From positions 62,001-126,000 of the forward strand of contig NZ_SOEE01000001.1 of the NCBI RefSeq assembly GCF_004366035.1: a stretch of 64,000 nt of DNA. The letters are read 5' to 3'. The translations under genes were made by a program, and so were the position numbers. Origin of the DNA: Cytobacillus oceanisediminis (lineage in GTDB: Bacteria > Bacillota > Bacilli > Bacillales > Cytobacillaceae). Shown one piece after another: positions 7,974-16,387 of the stretch (position 1 is its first letter; each line of letters starts with the position of its first letter). The notes under the pieces were generated by a model. The model saw only the letters and a program-made list of their open reading frames with translations, had not been told where the DNA came from and did not search any database.

Positions 7974-9404
7974 CTATTCCTTTGCCGCTGCAGTCTCGGC
8001 ATCCGTTTCAGCCGCTGGATTCTGTTTCGTCTGCTGGGCAGTGAATTTCTTTTCCTTTAGTTCATCCCGTTTGTCACGCTTATCCTTCAATGAACTGTGG
8101 GAAGGATCGCTTTCGTATTTTTCACGGCGGTCAAGTCTTGCGAGCCCTTCAGGTACAAGATTAAACTGCTGATCATTCATCAGCGCGGCTATTCCGACAT
8201 TGGACCGTTTTTCATCCATTTCCGGGTAAACTTCTTTAAAATAACCTTCAGCACGGCCAGGAACATAGTTTTCCGGCTCCGGATAGGTGGTTATGACTCC
8301 TTCAAAGTTACGAAGGACCACTTTATCGGCACTTTGTGAAATCAGGTAATTTGGCTGCAAGGAGATTTTTCCGCCTCCGCCAGGCGCGTCTACAACAAAA
8401 GTTGGAACCGCATATCCGGAAGTATGTCCTCTTAATCCTTCAATGATCTCAAGCCCCTTTGAAACTGGTGCACGAAAATGGCCAATGCCTTCAGATAAAT
8501 CACATTGATAAATGTAATAAGGCCGGACCCGGATTTTAACAAGGTCATGCATTAGTTTTTTCATAATTGGAACGCTATCGTTTATACCAGCCAAAATAAC
8601 GGATTGGTTACCTACTGGGACACCGGCATTTGCCAGCATCTCACATGCTCTCTTGGAATCTTCGGTAATTTCAATGGAAGTATTAAAATGTGTATTCAGC
8701 CATACTGGATGATACTTTTTCAGGATATTGCATAAATTTTCGGTAATCCGCTGCGGAAAAACAACTGGTGCCCGCGTGCCGATTCTGATGATTTCAACAT
8801 GATCGATCTCCCGCAAATTCTTCAAAATGTACTCAAGGATATTATCATTGATCAAAAGTCCATCCCCGCCAGAAATGAGAACATCCCTAACCTGAGGGGC
8901 ACTCCTGATATAGCTGATCGCCGCATCAAGCTGTTTTTTTGGCACTCCCATGCCAATTTGACCGGAAAATCTCCTTCGTGTACAATAGCGGCAATACATA
9001 GAGCATTGATTTGTCACCAGAAATAAGACACGATCAGGATAACGGTGCGTTAGGCCAGGGACAGGTGAATCTTCATCTTCATGCAAAGGATCTTCAAGGT
9101 CATATTTTGTTTTATATATTTCTTTTGAAATTGGTACAGATTGCATTCTGATCGGGCATCGCGGATCATCCGGATTCATTAGTGAAGCATAATAAGGTGT
9201 AATGTTCAGCGGAATCGTCTTAGTCGAGATCCTTACCCCATCTTCCTCATCCGGGGTGAGATTGATGACTTTCTTCAGATCATCAACAGTGCGAATCGTA
9301 TTTGTCAGCTGCCAAAGCCAATCATTCCATTGTTCATCTGTGACATCCTTCCAGAGCTCAATGTCTTTCCAGTAACGATCCGGTTTATATAAAAAGTTCT
9401 TCAT
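7974..9404 (-). CDS. kamA: L-lysine 2,3-aminomutase
   Basis: Radical-SAM and PLP enzyme that converts L-lysine to L-beta-lysine. The SAM/4Fe-4S motif CxxxCxxC is C134-C138-C141 within QCSMYCRYCTRRRF; ISGGDGLL, IGTRAPVV and the DAPGGGGK PLP-lysine region near residue 345 are in place. 476 aa is normal; the last 25 residues are an Ala/Thr/Glu-rich tail. ATG at 9404 has AGGGGG eight bases upstream. A sigma-54 promoter lies 39 bases upstream and the neighbouring activator gene is upstream on the same strand. In B. subtilis the orthologue is expressed in sporulation; sigma-54 control here would be different. Confidence 0.97.
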   Translation of the reverse strand: MKNFLYKPDRYWKDIELWKDVTDEQWNDWLWQLTNTIRTVDDLKKVINLTPDEEDGVRISTKTIPLNITPYYASLMNPDDPRCPIRMQSVPISKEIYKTKYDLEDPLHEDEDSPVPGLTHRYPDRVLFLVTNQCSMYCRYCTRRRFSGQIGMGVPKKQLDAAISYIRSAPQVRDVLISGGDGLLINDNILEYILKNLREIDHVEIIRIGTRAPVVFPQRITENLCNILKKYHPVWLNTHFNTSIEITEDSKRACEMLANAGVPVGNQSVILAGINDSVPIMKKLMHDLVKIRVRPYYIYQCDLSEGIGHFRAPVSKGLEIIEGLRGHTSGYAVPTFVVDAPGGGGKISLQPNYLISQSADKVVLRNFEGVITTYPEPENYVPGRAEGYFKEVYPEMDEKRSNVGIAALMNDQQFNLVPEGLARLDRREKYESDPSHSSLKDKRDKRDELKEKKFTAQQTKQNPAAETDAETAAAKE

Positions 9405-9442
9405 TTAAATTCCCCCTATATGAATTTCTTTAAGATACTTAC

Positions 9443-9459
9443 TGCAAGAATCATGCCAA
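9443..9459 (-). promoter_or_regulatory. Sigma-54 (-24/-12) promoter of kamA
   Basis: On the minus strand TTGGCATGATTCTTGCA has GG and GC exactly 10 bases apart and matches TGGCAC-N5-TTGCA with one change (T for C at the last base of the -24 box). Placed 39 bases before the kamA ATG. The adjacent gene encodes a sigma-54 activator, which fits. Confidence 0.88.
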
Positions 9460-9552
9460 TTCTGAATCTTTCGTATTATCATATGAAAACCTTGCCGGAG
9501 TGGCGATTGTTAGCAGCTGAAGGATATTTTTATTGAACTGGTGGCTTTAAAA

Positions 9553-9579
9553 CAAAAAAAAATGCCGATTATTCGGCAC
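9553..9579 (-). terminator. Terminator of the activator gene, also a candidate activator-binding dyad
   Basis: TGCCGA / TCGGCA with a 4-base loop that includes the activator's stop codon, followed by eight or more T on the minus strand, so it works as an intrinsic terminator. The 18-bp dyad (9562-9579; minus strand GTGCCGAATAATCGGCAT) matches 14 of 18 bases of the dyad at 11067-11084 and lies about 120 bases upstream of the kamA -12 box, the usual distance of an upstream activating site. Confidence 0.75.
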
Positions 9580-11011
9580 TTTCATACTTGCTGCAGACAA
9601 GGCTCCTGTTATTTATATCAATATTATGTTTTGCCAGTTTATATTGCAGCGTCTGCCGCGGAACCTCCAAAAGCTTTGCGGCTCTTTTTATATTTCCATT
9701 GGTCTCTAGAAGAGCTTTTTCAATTAATGCTTTTTCCTGTGCTTCCATGCTCGCCTTTAAAGGCTGAACCCTTAGTGAAACAGCCTGTTCATCCTTTTGC
9801 AGCTGCTGTTTCATTATCACAGGCAAATCCTCTGTTTTAAGAAAATGATTTTCACAGACATTCATCATGTATTCGATTGTATGCTTTAATTCCCTGACAT
9901 TTCCAGGCCAATGATATTGTCTGAAAAAGGCAAGCACATCATCCCCGATTCCTGAAAGGTTTTTGTGTAATACCTGATTAAATCCCCTAATAAAATGATG
10001 TGCAAGAAATTCAATATCTTCTTTTCTATCCCTTAGAGGAAGGAGACCGAAAGTGAGAACATTTAAGCGGTAAAATAAGTCTGTTCTGATTTGGTTTCTC
10101 TCCAGTGCTTCCACTGGATGGATATTCATGGCTGCAATCACTCTCACATCTACATGGGAGCTCTTTGGGCTTCCCACTCTTCTGACAATCCCATCCTCCA
10201 GCACTCTAAGCAGTTTTGCCTGGAGCTCAATTGGCATGGCATGTACTTCATCAAGGAAGAGTGTTCCCCCATCGGCTAGTTCAAAAAGCCCTGGCCTGTC
10301 TACAGCTCCTGTATAGCTTCCCTTAGCCGTCCCGAATAGAATGCTTTCAAGCAAGGATTCGGGTATAGCTGCACAGTTCTGGGCTATAAATGGCCCGGCA
10401 GCTCTTGAGGAAGCATGGTGGAGTCCCTGAACAAAGAGCTCCTTTCCGCATCCGCTTTCGCCAAACACCAGAATGGAGGAATCAGACTTTGCCAGTTTGG
10501 CTGCTTCCTTTTTAATTTTTTGCATTTCCTGATTTATAGTAAGAAGACTATCCAGTGTGTACTGTACATTCTGAACAGAAGTCTTTTTTTTGACAGGCTG
10601 TTTTATTTTTTTTCGCAAATCCAGAAGGCTTTCAGATAGAAGCTTTAATCTGGAATAGTCCTTAGCAATCTCAACAGCTCCCGCTACTTTGCCATCTACA
10701 GTAATAGGGAGAGTTGTATTAATGGTTTCTATTTGTGCGCCATGAAGGTTCACATAGGATTGCGTCTGATTATAGATCGGTTTTTTTGTTTTCATTACTT
10801 TTAGTAAGGTGCTTGTCTCTTTATCCAATGAAGGAAAGACTTTCAGAACAGGTCTTCCGATTACCTCAGAAACCACAAGGCCATCGTGCCTTGCAGCAAT
10901 TTCATTATAAAAAATAGTGTTTCCATCCAAATCCACAACATGAATTCCTTCATCAATGCCCTTTAGTATGGCTGCCAGAACTTCTTTTGAAATGTTTTGA
11001 GTTTCAATCAT
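9569..11011 (-). CDS. Sigma-54-dependent activator of the RocR/BkdR type
   Basis: 480-aa enhancer-binding protein. N-terminal PAS sensor (about 10-115, with GIDEGIHVVDLDGNTIFYNE), central AAA+ domain (about 160-390) with Walker A GESGCGKE, the sigma-54-contact loop as GSYTGA (in place of GAFTGA, as other bacilli vary here), Walker B GGTLFLDEVHAM, arginine-finger region and a C-terminal Fis-type helix-turn-helix (KRAAKLLEVPRQTLQYKL). Start is ATG 11011 after GGGAGGGG. It lies between ablB and kamA and very probably controls kamA-yokU; ligand unknown, perhaps lysine or a derivative sensed by the PAS domain. Confidence 0.93.
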   Translation of the reverse strand: MIETQNISKEVLAAILKGIDEGIHVVDLDGNTIFYNEIAARHDGLVVSEVIGRPVLKVFPSLDKETSTLLKVMKTKKPIYNQTQSYVNLHGAQIETINTTLPITVDGKVAGAVEIAKDYSRLKLLSESLLDLRKKIKQPVKKKTSVQNVQYTLDSLLTINQEMQKIKKEAAKLAKSDSSILVFGESGCGKELFVQGLHHASSRAAGPFIAQNCAAIPESLLESILFGTAKGSYTGAVDRPGLFELADGGTLFLDEVHAMPIELQAKLLRVLEDGIVRRVGSPKSSHVDVRVIAAMNIHPVEALERNQIRTDLFYRLNVLTFGLLPLRDRKEDIEFLAHHFIRGFNQVLHKNLSGIGDDVLAFFRQYHWPGNVRELKHTIEYMMNVCENHFLKTEDLPVIMKQQLQKDEQAVSLRVQPLKASMEAQEKALIEKALLETNGNIKRAAKLLEVPRQTLQYKLAKHNIDINNRSLVCSKYESAE

Positions 11012-11043
11012 AATATCCCCTCCCATATTTATGTATATGACAG

Positions 11044-11084
11044 GGTGCCGAAAATTTGTCAGGATGGTGCCGAAAAACTGGCAC
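11044..11084. promoter_or_regulatory. Dyad and repeated GGTGCCGAAAA boxes upstream of the activator gene
   Basis: GGTGCCGAAAA occurs twice, at 11044-11054 and 11066-11076 (22-base step). The second is part of an 18-bp dyad, GTGCCGAAAAACTGGCAC (11067-11084), starting right at the ablB stop. No T-run follows on the minus strand, so it is not a good terminator. Its relative lies upstream of the kamA sigma-54 promoter. I infer binding by the activator (autoregulation). Confidence 0.55.
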
Positions 11085-11959
11085 TATTTTTTGTGGCTCC
11101 AGGAATCTGCAGCAGCCAAATTCTTTACCCAGACATTCATATTTTCAAGTTTATCGAAAATATAACAGTTGTTAAGAAGCCGGCCCCGATAGGAATAGCC
11201 CAGCTGATGAAGAACGGCATTCATTCCGAAAGACAGCGCTCTGGCAATGGAGTAGGCACAGAATACACCCTGCGATTTTAAATCTTTTTCCAATTTTTCA
11301 AGGAGTATTTTCATTAAACCATGTTTACGGTGGGACGGAAGTGTCGCACAATCTGTCAGTTCTGCGTTTTTATAAAAAAGATTGACCTCCGCTGAAGCTG
11401 CACTGACAAGGTCATCATTATACTGAAATGCGTAATAGATGGTACCTTCCTGGATTGTCTTTTTAATATATGAGGGATCATGGAGAGGTGTTGGATAAAT
11501 TTGAAATACTTCCCGATAAAGTGAAGCAAGTTTTTCAGCATCTTTCTCCGATATTTTCATGAGCTGATATTCGGAAGGAGGCATGATGACATCCGGGTTT
11601 CTTGAAAGGGCAACTATATTTGAAATAATGCTGTCTTCTGAAATCCAATGTGGATTGACTCTTCTTTCGTCTGAAAAATATTTGCAGAAAAAGTATTGAT
11701 CAGAACCCCGGAAGTACCCGTCAATAACAGCTTCGCACTGAAACCCCAGAGCAAGCAGATTAGTATAACTTTCCACTCTTCCTCTAAAAATTAATTTCTC
11801 ACATTGGTGTTCCTTTGCCATTTTCTCTGCTTCATGGACAGCATCTTCCAATTTCCCTGCATAATCATCTACTCTTAAACGTTTATTGAATGGATCAAGG
11901 TATAATTCAGCAAGAACATTTTCTTTTTTTATTGTTTTTACAGAAGCTTTTTTATTCAT
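11084..11959 (-). CDS. ablB: Beta-lysine N-acetyltransferase (GNAT)
   Basis: 291 aa. The C-terminal half is a GNAT fold with the acetyl-CoA pyrophosphate loop region TLPSHRKHGLMKILLEKLE and a late RALSFGMNAVLHQLGYSYRGRL segment, as in AblB/YodP, which acetylates L-beta-lysine at the epsilon amine to N-epsilon-acetyl-beta-lysine, an osmolyte in archaea. The N-terminal part (about 1-130) is the family-specific extension. ATG at 11959 has AAGGGGG eight bases upstream. It is next to kamA's regulator; the acetyl product is the likely substrate of the downstream pathway enzymes in this cluster. Confidence 0.92.
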   Translation of the reverse strand: MNKKASVKTIKKENVLAELYLDPFNKRLRVDDYAGKLEDAVHEAEKMAKEHQCEKLIFRGRVESYTNLLALGFQCEAVIDGYFRGSDQYFFCKYFSDERRVNPHWISEDSIISNIVALSRNPDVIMPPSEYQLMKISEKDAEKLASLYREVFQIYPTPLHDPSYIKKTIQEGTIYYAFQYNDDLVSAASAEVNLFYKNAELTDCATLPSHRKHGLMKILLEKLEKDLKSQGVFCAYSIARALSFGMNAVLHQLGYSYRGRLLNNCYIFDKLENMNVWVKNLAAADSWSHKK

Positions 11960-11983
11960 TGCATAGACCCCCTTCTATTAAAA

Positions 11984-12012
11984 AACTGCCTGCCAAACGG
12001 CAAGGCATTATA
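11984..12012 (-). promoter_or_regulatory. Overlapping terminator stem and -10 element before ablB
   Basis: On the minus strand TGCCTTGCCGTTTGGCAGGCA can fold (two TGCC/GGCA pairs with one bulged T) and is followed by GTTTTTTAAT: a terminator for transcripts coming from the aldehyde dehydrogenase side. TATAAT (plus-strand 12007-12012) touches it, with TTGGCC 18 bases upstream. A transcript starting there would begin inside the stem and so escape termination. Inference. Confidence 0.4.
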
Positions 12013-12030
12013 GATGTATGAAGGAATAAG

Positions 12031-12190
12031 GGCCAATTCCGCCATTTTTCCGGCCGAATCAGCGCTTTCATCGGCCAAATCTATTAAAATACCCGTAAAA
12101 CTCAGGCATTTTCCGGCCGAATAAATTGAAAATTCAATCAGAGGGGATTGATTTTTACCCACTGATTGTTAGTTGAACCAATCGGGCCTT
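12031..12190. repeat. Degenerate CATTTTCCGGCCGAAT repeats in a 330-bp intergenic gap
   Basis: TTCCGGCCGAAT occurs at 12048-12059 and 12111-12122, each preceded by CATTTT, 63 bases apart, with a related TCGGCCAAAT at 12071-12080 and weaker relatives either side. The gap 11960-12293 holds no gene I can support; short frames here (for example 11956-12162 minus) are made by the repeats. Confidence 0.5.
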
Positions 12191-12293
12191 TACCGGCAGT
12201 TTGACCCCCGCTTATCCCTCAATGATTTCCCCTGAGCCTTGAAGTGGAGGTCTCACTGCCCGTTAGACTGCGATATAATTCCTGTCCTTCATC

Positions 12294-13715
12294 TTAGTCA
12301 ATTTTAAAGCTGATCAGTTTCATCTCAGTCATTTCTTCAACAGCATATTTTATGCCTTCTCGTCCCATTCCGCTCATTTTTACCCCACCATATGGCATAT
12401 GGTCTACACGGAAGGTTGGGAAATCATTAATCATCACACCGCCAACATGAAGCTCCTTTGCAGCTCTGAAGGCTTTGTTCACATCATTGGTGAAAACACC
12501 AGCCTGCAGACCATAATCTGAATCATTCACAAGTGCAAGCGCCTCTTCAAAGCTGCTGAATGAATTAATATGGACAACAGGTGCAAATGCTTCCTCACAT
12601 GAAATTTTTTCTGATTTATCAACGTTCAGCAGGACGGTTGGATACAAGGTATTATCTGCTGCCTTTCCACCAAGAGCAAGTTCTGCTCCGCTCTTAACGG
12701 CACTCTCGATCCAGCTTTGTGCTCGGTCGGTGTCGCTCTTCGAGATCATCGCAGAAATATCTGTTTCTTCATTAAGCGGATCGCCGATTTTTAGCTTTTT
12801 GGCTTCCTCAACAAAGCGTTCTGCAAATGTCTGGTATAGGGTTTCATGCACATAGATTCGCTGAACGGAAATACATACCTGCCCCTGGAAGGCAAATGCC
12901 CCAGCTGCAATTCTCGGGACAATTTTCTCCACGTCTGCATTCTCATCCACTACTACTGCCGAATTGGAACCCAATTCAAGTGTTACTCTCTTTAAGCCGG
13001 CATTTTCGCGGATCTGTTTTCCTACTGCCGGGCTCCCTGTAAAAGTAATCATCGATATGCGGTCGTCTGCAACAAGCACATCCCCTACCGTTCCGCCGCT
13101 CCCTGTTATAACATTCAGAGCTCCATCAGGAAGTCCCGCTCTGCGAAAAATATCAGCTATTTTATATGCGGACATTGGCGTTTGGGATGCAGGCTTTAAT
13201 ACAACCGTGTTTCCGGCAGCAATTGCAGGCCCCACTTTATGGGCAACAAGGTTCATAGGAAAATTGAATGGAGTGATGGCGCCGATAATTCCAAGCGGCT
13301 CCTTTACTGTATAAGCAACCCTGCCTTCACCTCCAGGAGCAGCATCCATTGGGATTGTCTCTCCATAAAGCTTGCGCGCTTCCTGGGCAGCGAAGGTATA
13401 TGTCATGATGGTGCGGTCCACTTCTCCTCTTGCAGCCTTTAGGGGTTTAGATGCTTCACGCGCAATGATCATTGCACACTCTTCTTTTTCTTCCTTCATG
13501 ATGGCAACTGCATTTTCCAGTATTTCTGCCCTTTTATGAGCAGGCATTTCAGCCATTGTTTTTCTGGCATGATCTGCCGCATCTATCGCTGACTTCACAT
13601 CGGAAGAAGAAGCCATGGCAACTTCTGCAATACCTTCCCCATTATAAGGGCTTTTCAACGCTTTGTAGTTCTCTGTTTCCTTGAACTTTCCGCCGATCCA
13701 TAAATGTTGTTTCAT
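12294..13715 (-). CDS. NAD(P)-dependent aldehyde dehydrogenase
   Basis: 473 aa. TPFNFPMNLVAHKVGPAIA and KPASQTP (NAD site), FTGSPAVGKQI, LELGSNSA with the general-base Glu near residue 243 and the nucleophile Cys in GQVCISVQR near 277 define a complete ALDH. The close resemblance is to short-chain semialdehyde/lactaldehyde dehydrogenases. Its start ATG has AAGGAGG upstream and lies 12 bases after the GabT-like gene, so it is in the same operon. The pair aminotransferase plus dehydrogenase suggests oxidation of a semialdehyde made from the beta-lysine carbon chain. No counterpart exists in the B. subtilis kamA cluster. Confidence 0.92.
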   Translation of the reverse strand: MKQHLWIGGKFKETENYKALKSPYNGEGIAEVAMASSSDVKSAIDAADHARKTMAEMPAHKRAEILENAVAIMKEEKEECAMIIAREASKPLKAARGEVDRTIMTYTFAAQEARKLYGETIPMDAAPGGEGRVAYTVKEPLGIIGAITPFNFPMNLVAHKVGPAIAAGNTVVLKPASQTPMSAYKIADIFRRAGLPDGALNVITGSGGTVGDVLVADDRISMITFTGSPAVGKQIRENAGLKRVTLELGSNSAVVVDENADVEKIVPRIAAGAFAFQGQVCISVQRIYVHETLYQTFAERFVEEAKKLKIGDPLNEETDISAMISKSDTDRAQSWIESAVKSGAELALGGKAADNTLYPTVLLNVDKSEKISCEEAFAPVVHINSFSSFEEALALVNDSDYGLQAGVFTNDVNKAFRAAKELHVGGVMINDFPTFRVDHMPYGGVKMSGMGREGIKYAVEEMTEMKLISFKID

Positions 13716-13727
13716 TTGTATTCCTCC

Positions 13728-15065
13728 TTATGTGCAGCATTCAGCTATTACCTCTTCTAGTACGGTTAATCCTTCATTGAGCTGTTCATCGGGTGTAATA
13801 AGCGGAGTAAGCAGGCGAATGATATTGCCAAAGAGGCCTGCGCTCATAACAATGAGGCCGCGCTTGTGCGCTATTGACAGGATCTCCTGAACTATTTCCT
13901 TATTCGGTTCCTTTGTATCCTGATCTTTAACAAATTCAATGGCACACATTGCCCCTAAAGAACGAACTTCACCCACTTGCTTATATTTTAAAGGAAGATC
14001 TGAAAATTTTTCAGTAAAAAGGCTTCCGATTTCATTTGCCCTTCCTATTAATCCTTCTTCCTCAATTGTTTGAATCACTTCTAATGCGGCTGCACACCCG
14101 AGCGGACTGCCTCCATAGGTACCGCCTATTTCACCGATATTCGGTGAATCCATTATGTCAGCCCTTCCAGTTACAGCACTGATCGGCAATCCGGCACCGA
14201 TTGATTTTGACATCGTAATTAAATCAGGCACAACATCATAATGCTCCATAGCAAACATTTTTCCAGTCCTGCCAAATCCCGTCTGAACCTCATCAGCAAT
14301 AAAGAGGATTCCATGTTTTTCACAAAGCTGTTTTACACCTTTTACAAAACGGGAAGACGGCATAACGAAACCGCCCTCACCCTGTACAGGCTCCATAATA
14401 ACAGCAGCAATTTCTTCAGGAGGCACCTCGCTGAGAAAAAAAGTTTCGAATCTCTTAAGCAAGGCAAGATCATGTTCTTTATCCTTCAGCCCCTCGCTGC
14501 GGTAATAATAAGGGTAAGGCCATTTATATGTTTCAGGCGCAAATGGCCCAAATTCATATTTATATGGTTTAACCTTGCTCGTTAAACTCATGGACATATA
14601 GGTACGGCCATGAAACCCCCGCTCAAATGATATGATCCCTTTTCGGCCGGTATATTTCCTTGCTATCTTTACGGCATTTTCCACTGCCTCTGCGCCGGTG
14701 CTTAAAAAGAATGTTTTTTTGCTGTGATTTCCGGGTGTAATGCTGTTGAGCTTTTCTGCCAGTTTAATATAAGGCTCATACATCATGACATGGAAGCACG
14801 GATGAAGATATTGATCAATTTGGGCATGCAGGGCTTCCACTACCCTTGGCGGGCAATGGCCAACATTTAATGTGCCGATTGCCCCGGCAAAATCAAGAAA
14901 AGTATTTCCGTCTATATCTGTCAGAAGTGCTCCATTCCCCTTATCCGCAAATGTCTGAATCGTGTTAAATGGCCCCTTTGGCACATTCTGCTCTTTTTTA
15001 GCCAATAATTCCTTCGCTCTCGGTCCCGGTATCTCCGTTTTTATTTTAATTGATCCCATCATCAT
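13728..15065 (-). CDS. Class III (GabT-like) aminotransferase
   Basis: 445 aa PLP enzyme related to 4-aminobutyrate aminotransferases. STGAEAVENAVKIARKYTGR, FHGRTYMSMSLTSKVKPYK, IADEVQTGFGRTGKMFA and SKSIGAGLPISAV (PLP lysine K in SKS) are present. It overlaps the yodQ stop by four bases (ATGA), so it is translationally coupled. Three ATG codons follow each other at the start; the third has the best spacing to GAGAGGGG. Together with the dehydrogenase it would turn an omega-amino acid into a dicarboxylic semialdehyde and then an acid. Substrate unknown. Confidence 0.92.
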   Translation of the reverse strand: MMMGSIKIKTEIPGPRAKELLAKKEQNVPKGPFNTIQTFADKGNGALLTDIDGNTFLDFAGAIGTLNVGHCPPRVVEALHAQIDQYLHPCFHVMMYEPYIKLAEKLNSITPGNHSKKTFFLSTGAEAVENAVKIARKYTGRKGIISFERGFHGRTYMSMSLTSKVKPYKYEFGPFAPETYKWPYPYYYRSEGLKDKEHDLALLKRFETFFLSEVPPEEIAAVIMEPVQGEGGFVMPSSRFVKGVKQLCEKHGILFIADEVQTGFGRTGKMFAMEHYDVVPDLITMSKSIGAGLPISAVTGRADIMDSPNIGEIGGTYGGSPLGCAAALEVIQTIEEEGLIGRANEIGSLFTEKFSDLPLKYKQVGEVRSLGAMCAIEFVKDQDTKEPNKEIVQEILSIAHKRGLIVMSAGLFGNIIRLLTPLITPDEQLNEGLTVLEEVIAECCT

Positions 15066-16339
15066 TTCCCCTCTCGCTGATTAGTGCCGCACCATTCCAG
15101 CATGGCCAGAGCAATGATTTCAGCAGCTTCAAAAACTTCCTGCAAGGAAATATATTCGTTGACATCATGGGCAGCTTCAGTCACACCGGGGCCAAAGACA
15201 ACAACTGGTGTATTTCCCACTTTGGATAATATGCCTCCATCCGTGCCCCAGGGTGATGCTTCCACTGCCGGCTGCATGCCTTTTACTTCTTCAAAAGACT
15301 CCGATAATACAGTCATTAGAGGGTGATCCTGTTCCAAATCACCAGGCAGCCAGCGTCCGCCGAACCATTCAACTTGAGGAGGATTCTTTTTAAGCCAGAC
15401 ATCATTTTGCGCTGCTTCCTTCAGGCACTGTTCCAGTTCTTTTTCCGCAGATTTCATTTCCTCATCTGGCGCCACCCCCATCCTTCCCTCTATGATGGCA
15501 ATATCCGGTACTGAAGAAGGCCATTCGCCGCTATTTATTTTTCCGATATTAATAGGGATCGGAATTGGAATCTTGGAATATAGCGGATCCTCAATTCTTT
15601 GGTTTCTTAATTTTTCAAGTTCCTGAAGCTTTGTCATTACTTTCATGGCTTTTTCGATTGCATTGATGCCTTCATATCGGGTTCCTCCATGAGCGGAACG
15701 CCCTTTGACCGTTATCCGAAACCACATCGAACCCTGCTGTTTTGGGAAGAGCTTCATATTTGTCGGTTCGGGAATGATTGCCCCGTCGGCTGTATATCCC
15801 CGGAGGACAGCAGCCAAAGTACCCGCCCCTCCGCTTTCTTCTTCTATGACACTTTGGAATATCACATCTCCTTTAAGCTTGATTCCAAGCGTTATGATGG
15901 CTTCCATTGCAAGCAGAAGTGAGACTGTTCCTCCTTTCATATCCGTCGAACCCCGGCCATATAGTTTTCCATCTTCGATTCTGCCGCTAAATGGATCATG
16001 ATTCCAATCATTTTTGTCTCCCTCTGGAACAACATCAATATGGCCATTAAGGATAAGGGACCTTCCCCCGCCTGTTCCTTTCAAAGTAGCCACCACATTG
16101 GGATTTCCGGAAAAATCCTTTCTATCCGAACAAAAGGCTGGATGATTGGTCAATTGCTCCTTGCCAATCTCCCAAATATCAAGGGTTAGTCCAAGTTTGC
16201 GGCATTTTTCAATGATGACAGCCTGTGCACTGCTTTCTTTCCCACGGATGCTTCCTTCCTGGACAAGCTGCTGAAGAAGTCTTGTTCCCCTTTGCCTATT
16301 TTCTTCCAGCCACTGTTTAACCTTTGCATGAGCATTCAT
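15062..16339 (-). CDS. yodQ: M20-family deacylase/deacetylase YodQ
   Basis: 425 aa ArgE/DapE-type metallo-deacetylase. LNGHIDVVPEGDKNDW, GRGSTDMKGG (metal-binding His/Asp), VIEEESGGAGTLAA (catalytic and metal Glu) and the dimerisation domain beginning RSAHGGTRYEG are visible; the final His is in TEAAHDVNEYI. ATG at 16339 has AGGAGTGG upstream. In the kamA clusters of bacilli YodQ is expected to remove the acetyl group placed by AblB, at some step after chain shortening. It is preceded by a 48-base gap after yodR and is coupled to the GabT gene. Confidence 0.93.
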   Translation of the reverse strand: MNAHAKVKQWLEENRQRGTRLLQQLVQEGSIRGKESSAQAVIIEKCRKLGLTLDIWEIGKEQLTNHPAFCSDRKDFSGNPNVVATLKGTGGGRSLILNGHIDVVPEGDKNDWNHDPFSGRIEDGKLYGRGSTDMKGGTVSLLLAMEAIITLGIKLKGDVIFQSVIEEESGGAGTLAAVLRGYTADGAIIPEPTNMKLFPKQQGSMWFRITVKGRSAHGGTRYEGINAIEKAMKVMTKLQELEKLRNQRIEDPLYSKIPIPIPINIGKINSGEWPSSVPDIAIIEGRMGVAPDEEMKSAEKELEQCLKEAAQNDVWLKKNPPQVEWFGGRWLPGDLEQDHPLMTVLSESFEEVKGMQPAVEASPWGTDGGILSKVGNTPVVVFGPGVTEAAHDVNEYISLQEVFEAAEIIALAMLEWCGTNQREGK

Positions 16340-16387
16340 ATTCCCACTCCTTTTCTAAGACCACAGCCAAACATAGGATACTGTCTA

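Noticed and set aside
11956-12162. 68-codon minus-strand ORF upstream of ablB
   Set aside because: Built from the CCGGCCGAAT repeats and the stem before ablB; low complexity, no family.
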